Shown: positions 8,635 through 18,976 of the stretch, one piece after another
Layout: each line of letters starts with the position of its first letter
Numbering within the stretch: position 1 is the first letter of the stretch
Assembly (NCBI GenBank): GCA_016214265.1
Contig: JACROU010000008.1
Coordinates: 1 to 57,688, forward strand
Origin: Candidatus Omnitrophota bacterium
GTDB lineage: Bacteria > Omnitrophota > Omnitrophia > Omnitrophales > JACROU01
Length of the DNA: 57,688 bases
Direction: 5' to 3'
Notes under the pieces: generated by a model
Databases searched by the model: none
Told to the model about the DNA's origin: nothing
What the model saw: the letters and a program-made list of their open reading frames with translations, nothing else
Made by a program: the position numbers and the translations under genes

Positions 8635-9471
8635 ATGATATTCACACTCAAACAAAAAAATATATTACCCGGATTTGGATTGTCGATGGGGATCAGTTTG
8701 GTTTATCTGGTGCTTATCGTTCTGATTCCGTTGTCCATGCTGTTCCTGAAATCCGCTACGCTCAGTTGGGGCGAGTTTTTTTCTGCGGTGTTTTCTGGGC
8801 GAACACTTGCTGCGTACAAACTCACTTTTGGGGCGTCGTTTGCCGCGGCCCTGTTGAACGCGATTTTCGGATTTTTGGTGGCGTGGGTGCTTGTCCGTTA
8901 CCGTTTTCCGGGCAAGCGGCTGGTCGATGCGCTGGTGGATATGCCATTTGCGTTGCCGACGGCGGTGGCCGGCATTTCGCTGACGGCGATTTATTCTCAA
9001 AATGGATGGATCGGAAAATTGTTGGTGCCATTTGGAATCAAAGCGGCGTTTTCACCGCTTGGCGTTGTGATTGCGCTCACTTTTGTGGGGCTTCCTTTCG
9101 TGGTCCGAACGCTCGAGCCCGTGCTCACGGAAATTGACCAAGAAGTGGAAGAAGCCGCGGCCAGTCTTGGCGCGAATCGTTGGCAGACCTTTTGCCGGGT
9201 AATTTTTCCGGCGGTAGGGCCGGCGCTTTTCACCGGATTCGCACTCGCTTTTGCGCGGGCGCTCGGAGAATACGGATCGGTCGTTTTTATTTCCGGAAAT
9301 ATGCCGTTCCGGACGGAAATTGTTCCGCTCCTGATCATGACGAAATTGGAACAGTATGACTACGCGGGTGCGACCGCGATTGCGCTGGTGATGCTTGTGG
9401 CGGCATTTTCGCTCTTGCTCGTGATTAATTTACTTCAGGCTTGGACGCGAAAGCGGCAAGCCTTGAGATGA
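8635..9471 (+). CDS. cysT: Sulfate ABC transporter permease CysT
   Basis: This 278-residue inner-membrane permease has about six hydrophobic segments, beginning with [19 protein letters not shown]. CysT/CysU family blocks are [20 protein letters not shown], the EAA loop [19 protein letters not shown], and [19 protein letters not shown]. The EAA loop couples to the ATPase CysA. The ATG abuts the stop of the binding-protein gene, so it is translated from the same message. It forms the membrane channel together with CysW encoded next. Confidence 0.95.
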   Translation: MIFTLKQKNILPGFGLSMGISLVYLVLIVLIPLSMLFLKSATLSWGEFFSAVFSGRTLAAYKLTFGASFAAALLNAIFGFLVAWVLVRYRFPGKRLVDALVDMPFALPTAVAGISLTAIYSQNGWIGKLLVPFGIKAAFSPLGVVIALTFVGLPFVVRTLEPVLTEIDQEVEEAAASLGANRWQTFCRVIFPAVGPALFTGFALAFARALGEYGSVVFISGNMPFRTEIVPLLIMTKLEQYDYAGATAIALVMLVAAFSLLLVINLLQAWTRKRQALR

Positions 9472-9489
9472 AGAAATGAAAAAGGTGTT

Positions 9490-10344
9490 ATGGCTAGAAC
9501 TTTGAACGAGCCTTTGTGGGTGCGTTTACTTTTGATTATCACGGTATTCCTTTTCCTTGGACTATTTCTTTTCTTGCCCATGGCGGCGGTATTCACGGGT
9601 GCGTTCAAAAAAGGAATCACTGTCTATTTGAAATCGCTCGCCGATCCGGAAACATTTGCCGCGATTCGCCTGACACTTCTGGTGGCGGCGATTACGGTTC
9701 CGCTTAACACCATTTTCGGGATTGCCGCTTCGTGGGCCATCGCCCGATTCGATTTTTACGGAAAAAATATTCTTCTGACACTCATCGATCTGCCATTTAC
9801 GGTATCGCCGGTTATTTCCGGTATGATTTTTGTCCTCCTATTTGGTGCGCAAAGCGCTTTCGGCGCGTGGCTGATTGCGCATGACATCAAAATTATTTTT
9901 GCGGTGCCGGGCATCGTGCTGGCGACGACTTTCGTCACATTTCCTTTTGTCGCGCGCGAGCTGATCCCTCTGATGCAGTCGCAAGGCAGCGATGAGGAAG
10001 AAGCTGCGCTGACGCTCGGCGCGAATGGGTGGCAGACGTTTTTCCGCGTTACGCTGCCAAATATCAAATGGGGACTTTTGTATGGCGTTATTTTGTGCAA
10101 CGCCCGTGCGATGGGCGAATTTGGCGCGGTATCCGTGGTGTCCGGCCACATTCGCGGGGCAACAAACACCATGCCGCTTCAGGTCGAAATTCTTTATAAT
10201 GAGTATAATTTTGCGGCTGCGTTCGCTGTTTCATCACTCCTGATGATGCTGGCCCTCGTGACGCTTGCGGTGAAAAGTTTTATTGAATGGAAATCTAAAT
10301 CGGTTTCCATCCGGCAAATGTTTGAAGGGGGAGAATCCGCATGA
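9490..10344 (+). CDS. cysW: Sulfate ABC transporter permease CysW
   Basis: This is the second permease of the sulfate importer, 284 residues with about six membrane segments. Typical CysW stretches are [20 protein letters not shown], the EAA loop [20 protein letters not shown] and [40 protein letters not shown] follows. GAAAAAGG lies a few bases before the ATG. The stop overlaps the cysA start in ATGA, indicating coupled translation. Confidence 0.95.
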   Translation: MARTLNEPLWVRLLLIITVFLFLGLFLFLPMAAVFTGAFKKGITVYLKSLADPETFAAIRLTLLVAAITVPLNTIFGIAASWAIARFDFYGKNILLTLIDLPFTVSPVISGMIFVLLFGAQSAFGAWLIAHDIKIIFAVPGIVLATTFVTFPFVARELIPLMQSQGSDEEEAALTLGANGWQTFFRVTLPNIKWGLLYGVILCNARAMGEFGAVSVVSGHIRGATNTMPLQVEILYNEYNFAAAFAVSSLLMMLALVTLAVKSFIEWKSKSVSIRQMFEGGESA

Positions 10345-11405
10345 GTATTGAAGTTCAGAATATCACAAAAATTTTCGGTAATTTTACCGCGCTCAAGGAT
10401 TTGAGTTTGCATGTGCCGACAGGTGAATTGGTTGCTTTGTTGGGGCCTTCGGGCTCCGGGAAAACAACGCTTTTGCGCATTATCGCCGGACTGGAGACCG
10501 CGGACGCGGGCACCGTTCTTTTTCACGGCGAAGACGTGGAAAACAAGCACGTCCGCAAGCGCAAAGTTGGATTTGTGTTTCAGCACTATGCGCTTTTTCG
10601 CCACATGAATGTGTTTGAAAATGTTGCGTTTGGTTTGCGGGTGCGCGCGCGCAAGAAAAGACCGTCTGAAAATGAAATTCGCGAGCGGGTTCATAAATTG
10701 CTGAATCTGGTTCAACTTGATCGAATGGCCGCACGGTTTCCCTCGCAGCTTTCCGGCGGTCAGCGCCAGCGCGTAGCTTTGGCGCGGGCGCTTGCGGTGG
10801 AGCCGAAAGTGTTGTTGCTCGATGAGCCGTTTGGCTCGCTCGATGCGCGAGTCCGGCGGGAACTGCGCCAGTGGCTCCGGCACTTGCATGATGAGTTGCA
10901 TATCACGAGTGTTTTTGTGACGCATGATCAGGAAGAGGCTCTTGAAGTTGCAGATCGCGTTGTGGTGATGAATGAGGGTCGGGTGGAACAGGTTGGAACT
11001 CCGGATGAGGTTTATCATCATCCTGCCACACCGTTTGTTTATAATTTTCTCGGAAACGTCAATTTATTCCACGCCCGTATTGAAAAGGGAAAAGCGTATA
11101 TCGGGGAACTTGCGATTGATTTACCGCACGCCCAGCCGGATTCGGAATCGGCGATGGTGTACGTCCGGCCGCATTTGCTCGATATTTCCCGCGCGCGCGG
11201 TGAAAATGGTGATTTGCGTGCCCGTGTGGTTCACATCAATTTGGCGGGTTCCATTGTGAAAGTGGAGCTGCTCAGCGAAAAGGGAGACACCATTCAGGTT
11301 GAAATCTCACAAGAGCGTTTCAGCCAGCTTCTGCTTAAGAAGCACGAAGATGTGTACGTGACTCCGAAAGAAGTCCGCATATTTCCTCAGGATTACTCGA
11401 TTTGA
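10341..11405 (+). CDS. cysA: Sulfate/thiosulfate ABC transporter ATPase CysA
   Basis: CysA hydrolyses ATP for the CysTW importer. The 354-residue protein carries Walker [10 protein letters not shown] near residue 36, Q-loop [12 protein letters not shown], signature [15 protein letters not shown], Walker [13 protein letters not shown] and H-loop VTHDQEEAL. The last ~110 residues form the TOBE-like regulatory domain ([13 protein letters not shown]). The intact [18 protein letters not shown] segment is characteristic of CysA. The start overlaps cysW by 4 bases. It ends the operon; the next gene has its own promoter. Confidence 0.96.
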   Translation: MSIEVQNITKIFGNFTALKDLSLHVPTGELVALLGPSGSGKTTLLRIIAGLETADAGTVLFHGEDVENKHVRKRKVGFVFQHYALFRHMNVFENVAFGLRVRARKKRPSENEIRERVHKLLNLVQLDRMAARFPSQLSGGQRQRVALARALAVEPKVLLLDEPFGSLDARVRRELRQWLRHLHDELHITSVFVTHDQEEALEVADRVVVMNEGRVEQVGTPDEVYHHPATPFVYNFLGNVNLFHARIEKGKAYIGELAIDLPHAQPDSESAMVYVRPHLLDISRARGENGDLRARVVHINLAGSIVKVELLSEKGDTIQVEISQERFSQLLLKKHEDVYVTPKEVRIFPQDYSI

Positions 11406-11411
11406 TAAGCA

Positions 11412-11440
11412 TTGCGAAACAGTGTCGTTGCGCCTAAAAT
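11412..11440 (+). promoter_or_regulatory. Promoter with a -10 box next to the start codon
   Basis: TTGCGA (11412-11417), exactly 17 bases, then TAAAAT (11435-11440). The predicted start point (~11447) falls at the ATG at 11448. There is no ribosome-binding site before that ATG, so a leaderless transcript is likely. Confidence 0.55.
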
Positions 11441-11447
11441 ATCCCGC

Positions 11448-13370
11448 ATGAAATTTCTCCGCTTTTTTTTCATTTTTTATCTCGTTTCGCATTTTTCCTT
11501 TGCGCTCGCGGAAGAAAAAACCGAACCCATTCCTGCCGATCAAGTGAAAGCTTCATTCGAGAAAAGTCTTGAGGTGGTTCAAAAAACAATTAATTCAGAC
11601 AAAAACAAAAAAGACAGCGTCGATATTGCGGCGGAGAAGAAAGAATTTCTTAAACGTCTGACCGTGATTATTGAGCAAAAACTTTCGCTTCTCGGAAAAG
11701 CCGAGGTTCCGCTTCAGGTTCTGGATGGAGAAATTCAGAAAATTACTAAAAGATCCGCAACGCTTGAAGGCGAAAAAAATCGTACAACAGCCAAAATAGG
11801 CGTTTATGAGCAAAGAGCCAATTCGTTAGAGCAGGATATTTCGCTCAAAAAGCAGATTCTTCAGCTTGAAGAAGGCAAGAATGACTTGATCATCAAAGAG
11901 ATTGCTTCTGCCAATGAACAGTTGGATAAAGCCCGCTACCGGCTTGATTATCTGAATCAGCATTTGGAACTTGTGAATCTGAAAATTTCTTTGGTCCGGG
12001 ATTATGCCCAGCTGCTTCACAAAATGCGAAAGAGGGCGCTTAAAAAAGTTCTCTTGACGCCGTCCAAAATACATCTGGGCAAAAAGGAGGCGGCAGGGCT
12101 AGCCGTAGTTTTTCTGCTTTTTGTGGCAGGGCTTGTCTTTCGCCGCCGCGTAATTGATGCTCTGGAAAAAATTGCCCGCGGCAATCATGATTTTATTTGG
12201 CTGTCCCGAGTTCTTATCCTGGCGGGTTTTCTTTATTACACGGCTTATTGGGCGCTATCCTGTTTCGGCTATCATCTTCTTTTGCGCTATATCACAAAAC
12301 GGGTTTTGTTTTCGGCCGGTATTGTGGTTTTAGCCATTGCTACTTATGTGTTGGTCACGGCGTTAGTGCGGCATTTTTGGGTCAAGCCAACCATTTCGGA
12401 GTTGACGGGACAAAAATCGAAACATCCTTATTTTCATATTTTCTGTACGTTATTGGGTGTGGGGGCTTTGGTATTTGTGGTTTACTGGGTTTTTGAAATT
12501 TGGGGAGCCGGTTCAGTGGGCCGAAAGGCGCTTTGGCATTTAATGCAGAAACCTTTTTTTGAAGCAGGCGAAATGAGACTTTCTGTCTGGCTGATTATCA
12601 AAGTAATTATTCTCATGTGGCTATTTGTCACGCTCTCAAAAATGTTGGATAGTTTTCTTCACCGGCGAATTTATCCGGCCACCCATCTGGATAAAACGAT
12701 TCAATACGCGTTTTCAGTCGTCATTAAATATCTGGCGATTATTGTTGCCGCTTTCACGGCGTTGAAATTGCTGGGCGTGGAAATTGGCGCTTTGACCGTA
12801 TTGGCAGGAACTGTGGGGCTTGGTGTCGGCTTTGGACTTCAGGATTTGGCAAAAAATTTTATCAGTGGACTGGTGATGCTGGTTGAGCGTCCCGTGAAGA
12901 TCGGAGATCTCATCGAGGTCGGCGGATTGCCTGGCCGGGTCAGAAGCATTAATGCTCGCAGTACGGTTGTGGATACTTCTGATAATATCGCTGTTGTTGT
13001 TCCAAACGCAGAATTTATGAGCCGCAGTGTGATCAACTGGAGCTACAGTGATTGGATTACGAGAATGCCCCTCAAAGTTGCTGTGGCCTACGGGTCCGAT
13101 TTGGAATTCGTGAAGAAGACATTAATCGAAATTGCCCTTAGCCATTCGAAAGTGCTCAAAACCCCGCCGCCTGCAGTGACGCTCGAGGAATTTGGCGAAC
13201 ATGCGATCATTTTCAATCTGGAAGTTTGGACGGAAGACCCCGATGTTCGTAAGGAAGTACGCAGCGAGATCAATTTTATGATCGAAAAGGTGTTCCGGGA
13301 CAAAAATATCAAAATCCCTTTCCCTAAGCAGGACCCCCACGGCAAGGCTGCAACCGCTCCTTCTAACTAA
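11448..13370 (+). CDS. Large MscS-family mechanosensitive channel
   Basis: This is a 640-residue membrane channel with a signal peptide (MKFLRFFFIFYLVSHFSFAL|AEE). A long periplasmic coiled-coil region follows to about residue 190, then several membrane segments, and the conserved MscS core. The pore-lining helix reads LAGTVGLGVGFGLQDLAKNF, followed by the beta domain VERPVKIGDLIEVGGLPGRV and VVPNAEFMSRSVINWSY. The size and large periplasmic part resemble MscK/YbdG-like members more than the 286-residue E. coli MscS. Such channels release solutes on hypo-osmotic shock. The start at 11448 is preferred because it begins the signal peptide; a TTG at 11412 would add 12 residues that overlap the promoter. 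Confidence 0.9.
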   Translation: MKFLRFFFIFYLVSHFSFALAEEKTEPIPADQVKASFEKSLEVVQKTINSDKNKKDSVDIAAEKKEFLKRLTVIIEQKLSLLGKAEVPLQVLDGEIQKITKRSATLEGEKNRTTAKIGVYEQRANSLEQDISLKKQILQLEEGKNDLIIKEIASANEQLDKARYRLDYLNQHLELVNLKISLVRDYAQLLHKMRKRALKKVLLTPSKIHLGKKEAAGLAVVFLLFVAGLVFRRRVIDALEKIARGNHDFIWLSRVLILAGFLYYTAYWALSCFGYHLLLRYITKRVLFSAGIVVLAIATYVLVTALVRHFWVKPTISELTGQKSKHPYFHIFCTLLGVGALVFVVYWVFEIWGAGSVGRKALWHLMQKPFFEAGEMRLSVWLIIKVIILMWLFVTLSKMLDSFLHRRIYPATHLDKTIQYAFSVVIKYLAIIVAAFTALKLLGVEIGALTVLAGTVGLGVGFGLQDLAKNFISGLVMLVERPVKIGDLIEVGGLPGRVRSINARSTVVDTSDNIAVVVPNAEFMSRSVINWSYSDWITRMPLKVAVAYGSDLEFVKKTLIEIALSHSKVLKTPPPAVTLEEFGEHAIIFNLEVWTEDPDVRKEVRSEINFMIEKVFRDKNIKIPFPKQDPHGKAATAPSN

Positions 13371-13522
13371 TTGCTATTATTGAAGTTATGGATTGCCCCG
13401 TTTGGCATCCAAATAATTGCTTAAGTAATTGCCCAAAATAACGATATTCTCCAGTAATCTGAATCTATTCTGGAGTCAGTGTCCATATTTAGCTAAAATG
13501 CAGTTTAAGGAGGATTACACAC

Positions 13523-13777
13523 ATGGCAAAAGGAAACCCAGCATTAATGAAGCCTTTGACAGTTAGCGCGGATCTGGAAGCAGTTGTCGGTAAAGGACCC
13601 ATGGCTCGCGGTCAGGTTGTCAAGAAACTTTGGGAATACATCAAGAAGAACAATCTTCAAGATGCGAAAAACAAGCGCAATATCAACGCTGATGCAAAAC
13701 TTAAACCAATATTCGGCGGCAAAGCAACGGTCAATATGTTCGAAATGACCAAGCTTGTTTCAAAGCATCTTTCGTAA
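13523..13777 (+). CDS. SWIB/MDM2-domain protein
   Basis: The 84-residue protein is essentially a single SWIB domain: GQVVKKLWEYIKKNNLQDAK, NKRNINADAKLKPIFGGKAT and MFEMTKLVSKHLS. Bacterial SWIB proteins are found in chlamydiae and other PVC relatives and in some proteobacteria, where they are thought to be DNA- or chromatin-associated. The exact role is not known. AAGGAGG precedes the ATG by 8 bases. A strong intrinsic terminator follows, so it is a single-gene transcript. A possible -10 (TAAAAT at 13494-13499) lies upstream. Confidence 0.93.
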   Translation: MAKGNPALMKPLTVSADLEAVVGKGPMARGQVVKKLWEYIKKNNLQDAKNKRNINADAKLKPIFGGKATVNMFEMTKLVSKHLS

Positions 13778-13803
13778 ACAGTAGTTTCATCTAGGATTTC
13801 ATC

Positions 13804-13845
13804 AAGGCGCAAGTGGGTTTTAAGATCTGCTTGCGCCTTTTTTTT
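13804..13845 (+). terminator. Intrinsic terminator after the SWIB gene
   Basis: A 10-bp stem AAGGCGCAAG (13804-13813) / CTTGCGCCTT (13830-13839) with a 16-base loop is followed by a run of eight T. It lies 27 bases after the stop codon. Confidence 0.88.
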
Positions 13846-13867
13846 CCGTTCATGTGGTGATAAAACC

Positions 13868-14110
13868 ATGAATGATCAAACGCCCGCCTCAATATCTTGG
13901 TATTTTAAAACTTCAATTTTGATATTAGCCGTTTTGGTGATTGGGCCTTTTGCGCTTCCGCTTCTGTGGTTAAATCCGCGTTACACGATGTTAGCCAAAG
14001 TAATTTGGACCATCCTGATTATTATTGCCACGTATTTTCTGACGATCGCGATGATTGAATCGATAAAAACCATTCTTGAATATTACAAACTGGCTTTTGG
14101 TCCTCAATAA
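13868..14110 (+). CDS. Small two-helix membrane protein, unknown function
   Basis: The 80-residue protein has two hydrophobic segments, TSILILAVLVIGPFALPLLW and VIWTILIIIATYFLTIAMI, separated by LNPRYTMLAK, with a short C-terminal EYYKLAFGPQ. I do not recognise a named family. It precedes the methyltransferase gene by 6 bases and so may share its transcript. GTGGTGA near the ATG is a weak ribosome-binding site. Confidence 0.7.
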   Translation: MNDQTPASISWYFKTSILILAVLVIGPFALPLLWLNPRYTMLAKVIWTILIIIATYFLTIAMIESIKTILEYYKLAFGPQ

Positions 14111-14116
14111 TCCAGC

Positions 14117-14755
14117 ATGAATTGTTCGTTGTGTCAGGCATCGTCAGTTTCTGATTTCGACATCAAAAAATTAAAATATTGGCACTGCGCGGATTGCCGG
14201 CTTACTTTTTTAGATCCTGAATTTTATCTGAGTCCAGCCGAAGAAAAGGCCCGTTATGATTGTCACGAGAACAGTGCGGATGATCCGGAATATATCCGGT
14301 TTTTAAACCGCCTCGCGGATCCACTTTTGGCGAGGCTCAGGCCAGAAGATGAGGGGCTCGACTTTGGCTGTGGGCCAGGTCCGGCGATGAGTGTGATCCT
14401 GAAGAAAGAGGGGTTTTTAGTCGATAATTATGACCCTCATTATTTTTCGGACTTGTGCCTGCTTGGCCGGAAATATAATTTTGTAACTTGTACCGAAGTG
14501 GTTGAGCATTTTAAAAATCCGAGGAAGGATTTCGAATTGCTTGCAGGTTTGCTTAAACCCGGAGGCCGGATCGGGATTATGACCGAGATGCTGACTCCGG
14601 AAGTAAAGTTTGAACATTGGCATTACCGGCTGGATCCGACGCATGTTGCGTTTTACCGGCCGGAGACTTTTGACTGGATTTCCCGCTGGCAGGGTTTGTC
14701 TGCGGAATATCCGGTCAAGAACGTGGTAATTTTTCACAACAAGGAGGATGTATGA
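14117..14755 (+). CDS. Class I SAM-dependent methyltransferase with N-terminal zinc ribbon
   Basis: The 212-residue protein starts with a probable zinc ribbon, CSLC...CADC (residues 3-6 and ~24-27). A SAM-binding domain follows, with motif I GLDFGCGPGPAMS and motif II-IV region FVTCTEVVEHFKNPRKDF. LKPGGRIGIMTEML comes next, then HWHYRLDPTHVAFY. This pattern (zinc ribbon plus methyltransferase with TEVVEH) is common among predicted methyltransferases of unknown substrate. The stop overlaps the next start in ATGA. No substrate can be assigned. Confidence 0.85.
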   Translation: MNCSLCQASSVSDFDIKKLKYWHCADCRLTFLDPEFYLSPAEEKARYDCHENSADDPEYIRFLNRLADPLLARLRPEDEGLDFGCGPGPAMSVILKKEGFLVDNYDPHYFSDLCLLGRKYNFVTCTEVVEHFKNPRKDFELLAGLLKPGGRIGIMTEMLTPEVKFEHWHYRLDPTHVAFYRPETFDWISRWQGLSAEYPVKNVVIFHNKEDV

Positions 14756-15342
14756 AAAAAATGCTGATTGGCGGTTTGTTGGGTGGTGCCGTGATTTTTG
14801 CCTGGGGTATGTTTTCTTGGATGGTGCTTCCATTTCACATGCAGACGATGAATAATTTCAAAGATGAAGCGGCGGTTCAGACAACGATCATGCTGAATGT
14901 GTCGAAAGCCGGAGTTTATGGAATACCCGGATGTCCCCGTCATGAAACAGCCAGTGGTGAAGCTCAGAATGTATTGAAGAAGAAAGCAATGGAACAGATG
15001 GCCAAAGGCCCTGTAGCTTACGTTATTGTTAGTCCGAACGGAATTGCTTCGTTCCCGGTGTTAATGTTGCGCAGTCTTGCGATTCAAATTGTGGGACTTC
15101 TGCTGGTGATCTTGTTGTTTTCCCAAACCTCGATTTCGAGTTATTTAGGCAGAGTGTTGTTTTTCACTACGTTTGCGGCTGCTGCCAGTGTTGTAGGGAT
15201 TGTGCCTTGCTGGAACTGGTGGGGATTTCCAGTTGTCGATACGCTGTTGGAAGCAGCAGATTTATTGATCGGATATACGTTAGCCGGATTGTTAATTGCC
15301 AGATGTTCTGAATGCTGTCAGACATCCGGAAAGAAGAAATAA
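14752..15342 (+). CDS. Membrane protein of unknown function
   Basis: The 196-residue protein has an N-terminal hydrophobic segment (GGLLGGAVIFAWGMFSWMVL), then a ~80-residue extracytoplasmic-looking region. Three further membrane segments lie in the second half. AAGGAGG precedes the ATG. It overlaps the methyltransferase stop, so the two are co-expressed. The C-terminus is Cys- and Lys-rich (CSECCQTSGKKK). I do not recognise a family with a known role. A terminator follows directly. Confidence 0.7.
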   Translation: MKKMLIGGLLGGAVIFAWGMFSWMVLPFHMQTMNNFKDEAAVQTTIMLNVSKAGVYGIPGCPRHETASGEAQNVLKKKAMEQMAKGPVAYVIVSPNGIASFPVLMLRSLAIQIVGLLLVILLFSQTSISSYLGRVLFFTTFAAAASVVGIVPCWNWWGFPVVDTLLEAADLLIGYTLAGLLIARCSECCQTSGKKK

Positions 15343-15360
15343 TTTACATTATACATTATA

Positions 15361-15403
15361 AGTACCGGATATCTTTTGCTTAAAAGGTATCCGGTACTTT
15401 TTT
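15361..15403 (+). terminator. Strong intrinsic terminator
   Basis: A 17-bp stem, AGTACCGGATATCTTTT (15361-15377) and its near-perfect complement (15382-15398, one G-T pair), encloses a GCTT loop and is followed by a run of T. It ends the transcription unit 13868-15342. Confidence 0.9.
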
Positions 15404-15424
15404 GCAAAAAGGTGTCAGGTTGCC

Positions 15425-18064
15425 ATGACCAAACCCAATCCATTTCTTCTCAGTCGCGACATTGAACCGCTTCGTTACTCCATCGAGCTCGAGCCGGACC
15501 TGAATCATTTTACATTCCACGGAAAAGAAACAATCCGGATTCGCACTGATAAACCATTCTCAAAAATCGAACTGCATGCGATCGAGCTGAATATTACGCA
15601 AGCCATCGGATTGCGCGGCGATCTCGAGACCGGATCAAAATATTATGCCAAGTGCGTTTCGTTTAACGATAAGCGCGAGACGGTGATTATCGATTTCGGC
15701 GTTATGATCAAGCCCGGTCAAATTTCGAGTTTATATCTGGAGTTCGACGGAATTTTGAATGACAAGATGCACGGTTTCTACCGCACGTCGTATGAAGTGG
15801 ATGGCGTGAAGCGATGGGGCGCGGCTACGCAATTTGAGGCGACGGACGCACGGCGCGCATTTCCCTGCTGGGATGAGCCGGACCGCAAGGCCGAGTTCGA
15901 GATTGCGCTTCGTGTGCCGCAGCATTTGACAGCGCTTTCGAATATGCCGATTCTCGAAGAAGAAGTGCTTTCGGGAACGGGACTCAAATGTGTTGTCTAC
16001 GATGTTACGCCCAAAATGCCGACTTATCTTGTCGCGGTCGTGATTGCCGATCTCGAGTACCTGGAGGCTTGGGACAAAAATGGCGTCTTGGTCCGCGTGT
16101 ACACCACGCCCGGCAAACGCGAGCAAGGCCAATTCGCGCTCGACGTAGCGCTTCACACACTTCCTTATTTTACCGACTGGTTCGGCGTTCCGTACTGCCT
16201 GCCGAAATGCGACATGGTGGCACTTCCCGATTTCGCTGCGGGCGCCATGGAAAACTGGGGACTGGTGACGTACCGCGAAACCGCGCTTTTAGTCGATCCC
16301 GTCAATTCGTCCGCCGCGGCGCGCCAGCGCGTCGCCGAAGTCGTGGATCACGAGCTTGCGCATCAGTGGTTCGGCAATCTGGTCACGATGAAATGGTGGA
16401 CCGACTTGTGGCTCAATGAAGGATTTGCCTCCTACATGGGTCCGAAAGCAGTGGCGCATCAATTTCCGAAATGGAAAGTGTGGAATCAGTACATCGCCAA
16501 CGAATACCTATCGGCGCTTCACGCTGACGCGCTCAAAAATACGCATCCGATTGAAATTGAAGTGGAAGACCCGTGCGAAATCCGCGAAATTTTTGACACG
16601 ATTACCTACAGCAAAGGTTCCGTCGTCAACCGTATGCTTGAACATTACTTGACCGAGGAGAAATTCCGCGAAGGACTCGGCGTGTATCTGAAGCGGTATG
16701 AATTCGGCAATGCGCGCACCGAAGATTTGTGGAGCGCGCTGGAAGAAGTTTCGGGAAAGCCCGTGAAAGCGATTATGGCCAGCTTTACGAAACAGGGAGG
16801 CTACCCCATTCTTTCAGTCGAGGATAAATCAAAAAACGGCAAAATGGTTCTTTCGCTGGTTCAGAAAAGATTTTTATTTGACGGCAGCGCACCCAAGGCG
16901 AATGAAAAATGGAATATTCCTATCGGTGTGACCGCGGCCGGTTTGAAGGAACCGTATTTTTCCGTGATGAAAACGAGTCGCGAGTCGGTGAGTCTTCCGC
17001 TGAATGGCCGGTCCGGAAAAAGTTGGATCAAAATCAATCCGGGACAGAGCGGATTTTACCGGACCTCTTATTCCGCAAAACTTTTTGACCGTCTGACCCA
17101 GGCCCTCAATTCTCCGGCTATTTCTTCTATCGATTATCTTGGCATTCTGGACGACGCGTTCGCACTTACGCGGGCGGGGCATTTACGCACGTCGCGGGGC
17201 CTCGCGCTTTTGGAAAGTGCGAAATGCCATGCTGCCGACTATAACGTATGGGCGACGGCATCGGGTGTGCTGGCGCAAACCGAGACAATTTTTTGCGAAG
17301 GGAATAAAGCACTTTCAGACCGGTTATCCGCGTTTGCGCGTTCGCTGTTCTGGCCCATTCTCGCAAAAATGGGTTGGACGAAAAAACCGAAGGACTCGCA
17401 TCTTGATATTCTTCTGCGTTCCCTTGTGATTGGCAATTTGGGATTTTTTGGCGACTCGCGCGTGATCGAAGAAGCCAAAAAACGTTTCGCGAATTTTGTG
17501 AAAACTGGAAATCTCGATCCGGATTTGCGCGGGGTGGTGTACTCCCAGGCGGCGCGCTACGGCGGGCCCCGGGAATTTAAGGAACTGGTTGCGCTGTACA
17601 AAAAATCCCAGCTGCAGGAAGAAAAGGTGCGAGTGCTGCGCGCGTTGACGCGGTTTCGCGACACGGACATTATTAAACAGGTGCTCGACTTCTCTTTATC
17701 GGAGGACGTTAGATCGCAGGACACTTACGTGCTTCTGGCCGGTTTCGGATCCAATCCCGTCGCACGCAAAACGGCGTGGCATTTTGTGAAATCTAACTGG
17801 GAGATGTTAGTGAGCCGGTATTCTGGCGGTGGCGTGTCGATGTTGGGCCGCATTCTGGAAGGCTCGACTACGGGATTTGCCTCACCGGACGCACTCGCAG
17901 ATGTGAAGAAATTTTTCAAATCCAATCCGATTCCAGGTACCGAGCGCACGATGAAACAGTCGCTGGAAATTATCCAATCCAACATTGCCTGGTCTCGCCG
18001 TGACCGCGAAGATGTGAGCCGGTGGCTAGAGTTTTCGAAAAAAAAGTTTCTAGTCTTAAGGTGA
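15425..18064 (+). CDS. M1-family metallo-aminopeptidase (aminopeptidase N type)
   Basis: The 879-residue peptidase removes N-terminal residues from peptides. The exopeptidase motif GAMENWG lies near residue 273. The zinc site is [10 protein letters not shown] (H309, H313) with the third ligand in [10 protein letters not shown] about 19 residues later. An N-terminal saddle domain and a C-terminal ERAP1-like helical domain complete the usual layout. No signal peptide is seen, so it is probably cytoplasmic. Just before the ATG is AAGGTGTCAGGTTGCC, which partly resembles the type A repeat core and may also act as ribosome-binding site. The dnaJ-like gene follows 4 bases after the stop. Confidence 0.95.
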   Translation: MTKPNPFLLSRDIEPLRYSIELEPDLNHFTFHGKETIRIRTDKPFSKIELHAIELNITQAIGLRGDLETGSKYYAKCVSFNDKRETVIIDFGVMIKPGQISSLYLEFDGILNDKMHGFYRTSYEVDGVKRWGAATQFEATDARRAFPCWDEPDRKAEFEIALRVPQHLTALSNMPILEEEVLSGTGLKCVVYDVTPKMPTYLVAVVIADLEYLEAWDKNGVLVRVYTTPGKREQGQFALDVALHTLPYFTDWFGVPYCLPKCDMVALPDFAAGAMENWGLVTYRETALLVDPVNSSAAARQRVAEVVDHELAHQWFGNLVTMKWWTDLWLNEGFASYMGPKAVAHQFPKWKVWNQYIANEYLSALHADALKNTHPIEIEVEDPCEIREIFDTITYSKGSVVNRMLEHYLTEEKFREGLGVYLKRYEFGNARTEDLWSALEEVSGKPVKAIMASFTKQGGYPILSVEDKSKNGKMVLSLVQKRFLFDGSAPKANEKWNIPIGVTAAGLKEPYFSVMKTSRESVSLPLNGRSGKSWIKINPGQSGFYRTSYSAKLFDRLTQALNSPAISSIDYLGILDDAFALTRAGHLRTSRGLALLESAKCHAADYNVWATASGVLAQTETIFCEGNKALSDRLSAFARSLFWPILAKMGWTKKPKDSHLDILLRSLVIGNLGFFGDSRVIEEAKKRFANFVKTGNLDPDLRGVVYSQAARYGGPREFKELVALYKKSQLQEEKVRVLRALTRFRDTDIIKQVLDFSLSEDVRSQDTYVLLAGFGSNPVARKTAWHFVKSNWEMLVSRYSGGGVSMLGRILEGSTTGFASPDALADVKKFFKSNPIPGTERTMKQSLEIIQSNIAWSRRDREDVSRWLEFSKKKFLVLR

Positions 18065-18068
18065 GGAC

Positions 18069-18761
18069 ATGAATAGTCAAAAAGATTATTACAAAATTCT
18101 TGAAGTGCCCGAAAGCGCGAGAGAAGAACAGATCAAAAAATCCTACCGCAAGCTCGCGGTTAAATATCACCCCGACAAAAATCCTGGCAACAAAGCGGCT
18201 GAGGAAAAATTCAAAGAACTTTCCGAGGCGTATTATGTCCTCAGTGATGCGAAAAAGCGCAGGGAATATGACATGTTCCGCAAAGGCGGTTTCGGCGGCG
18301 GCCGCGGACAGCAGTTCAGCGGGGCTCAGGGCTTCGACTTTGACGAGTTTCTGGGGGCGATGCGTGGCGGAAAAAGTTCTTTTGGCGGCATGAATCTGAA
18401 TGATTTGTTCGGTGATTTATTTCCCGGCGGGGGGCGAGGGGGTGCCCGGCGCGGCGGGCAGACGTTTTATTACCGGACTTCGGGTGGTGGCCGACCGTCG
18501 TTTGACGAAGACGTTGAGGAGCAGGAATTTGGCCAGCCACAGCAAGTCGACACGGACATTCACCTCACCGCAAAAATCTCCCGCGAGCAGGCTGTGAAGG
18601 GCGGGAAAATCATGATCAAATCCAAAGACGGAAAAACCATCGCCGTGACCATTCCGGAGAATGTCCGCGACGGCCAGGCGCTTCGCGTCAGCCGCCACGG
18701 GAAGATATGTCCCACGTGTTCGCACAAAGGCGATTTACTGGTTAAAATCCATATTCAATAA
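18069..18761 (+). CDS. Short DnaJ-like co-chaperone
   Basis: The 230-residue protein has an N-terminal J domain ([20 protein letters not shown]) with the HPD triad in [10 protein letters not shown] Gly/Phe-rich region spans about residues 75-140, followed by one C-terminal beta domain ([20 protein letters not shown]). The four CxxCxGxG zinc repeats of classical DnaJ are absent; a single CPTC near the end ([13 protein letters not shown]) remains. It is much shorter than DnaJ (~380) or CbpA (~300), which suggests a monomeric or truncated type. It shares a transcript with the aminopeptidase. It would stimulate a DnaK partner encoded elsewhere. Confidence 0.88.
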   Translation: MNSQKDYYKILEVPESAREEQIKKSYRKLAVKYHPDKNPGNKAAEEKFKELSEAYYVLSDAKKRREYDMFRKGGFGGGRGQQFSGAQGFDFDEFLGAMRGGKSSFGGMNLNDLFGDLFPGGGRGGARRGGQTFYYRTSGGGRPSFDEDVEEQEFGQPQQVDTDIHLTAKISREQAVKGGKIMIKSKDGKTIAVTIPENVRDGQALRVSRHGKICPTCSHKGDLLVKIHIQ

Positions 18762-18842
18762 TTCTCTCCTTTAGTTTCGAATGAATCAGCCGAAAAAAAC
18801 AAATTAGACCGCTATGAATTAGTGGGAGTTTTTTGCCTTTTT

Positions 18843-18876
18843 CGCCCAGAAATCAGGGCGCTTTTGTTATTTTTGT
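18843..18876 (+). terminator. Possible weak terminator
   Basis: CGCCC (18843-18847) and GGGCG (18856-18860) form a 5-bp stem with an 8-base loop, followed by CTTTTGTTATTTTT. The surrounding 18762-18976 gap holds no gene that I can see, and probably contains the promoter of the peptide locus. Confidence 0.45.
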
Positions 18877-18976
18877 GCAAGTAACGGCTGAGACTAGTAT
18901 TTATCAATCATTCATTCTCATGTTGAAATACATTTATCGAATTTTCAGAAATTAGAAAATTGAGGGGGATGCATTC

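Noticed and set aside
13449-13475. CTCCAG...CTGGAG inverted repeat before the SWIB gene as an operator
   Set aside because: Only six base pairs with a 15-base gap, common by chance.
15409-15430. AAGGTGTCAGGTTGCCATGACC as another type A repeat copy
   Set aside because: Only about 10 bases match the core and no palindrome is formed; it may simply be the ribosome-binding region of the aminopeptidase gene.
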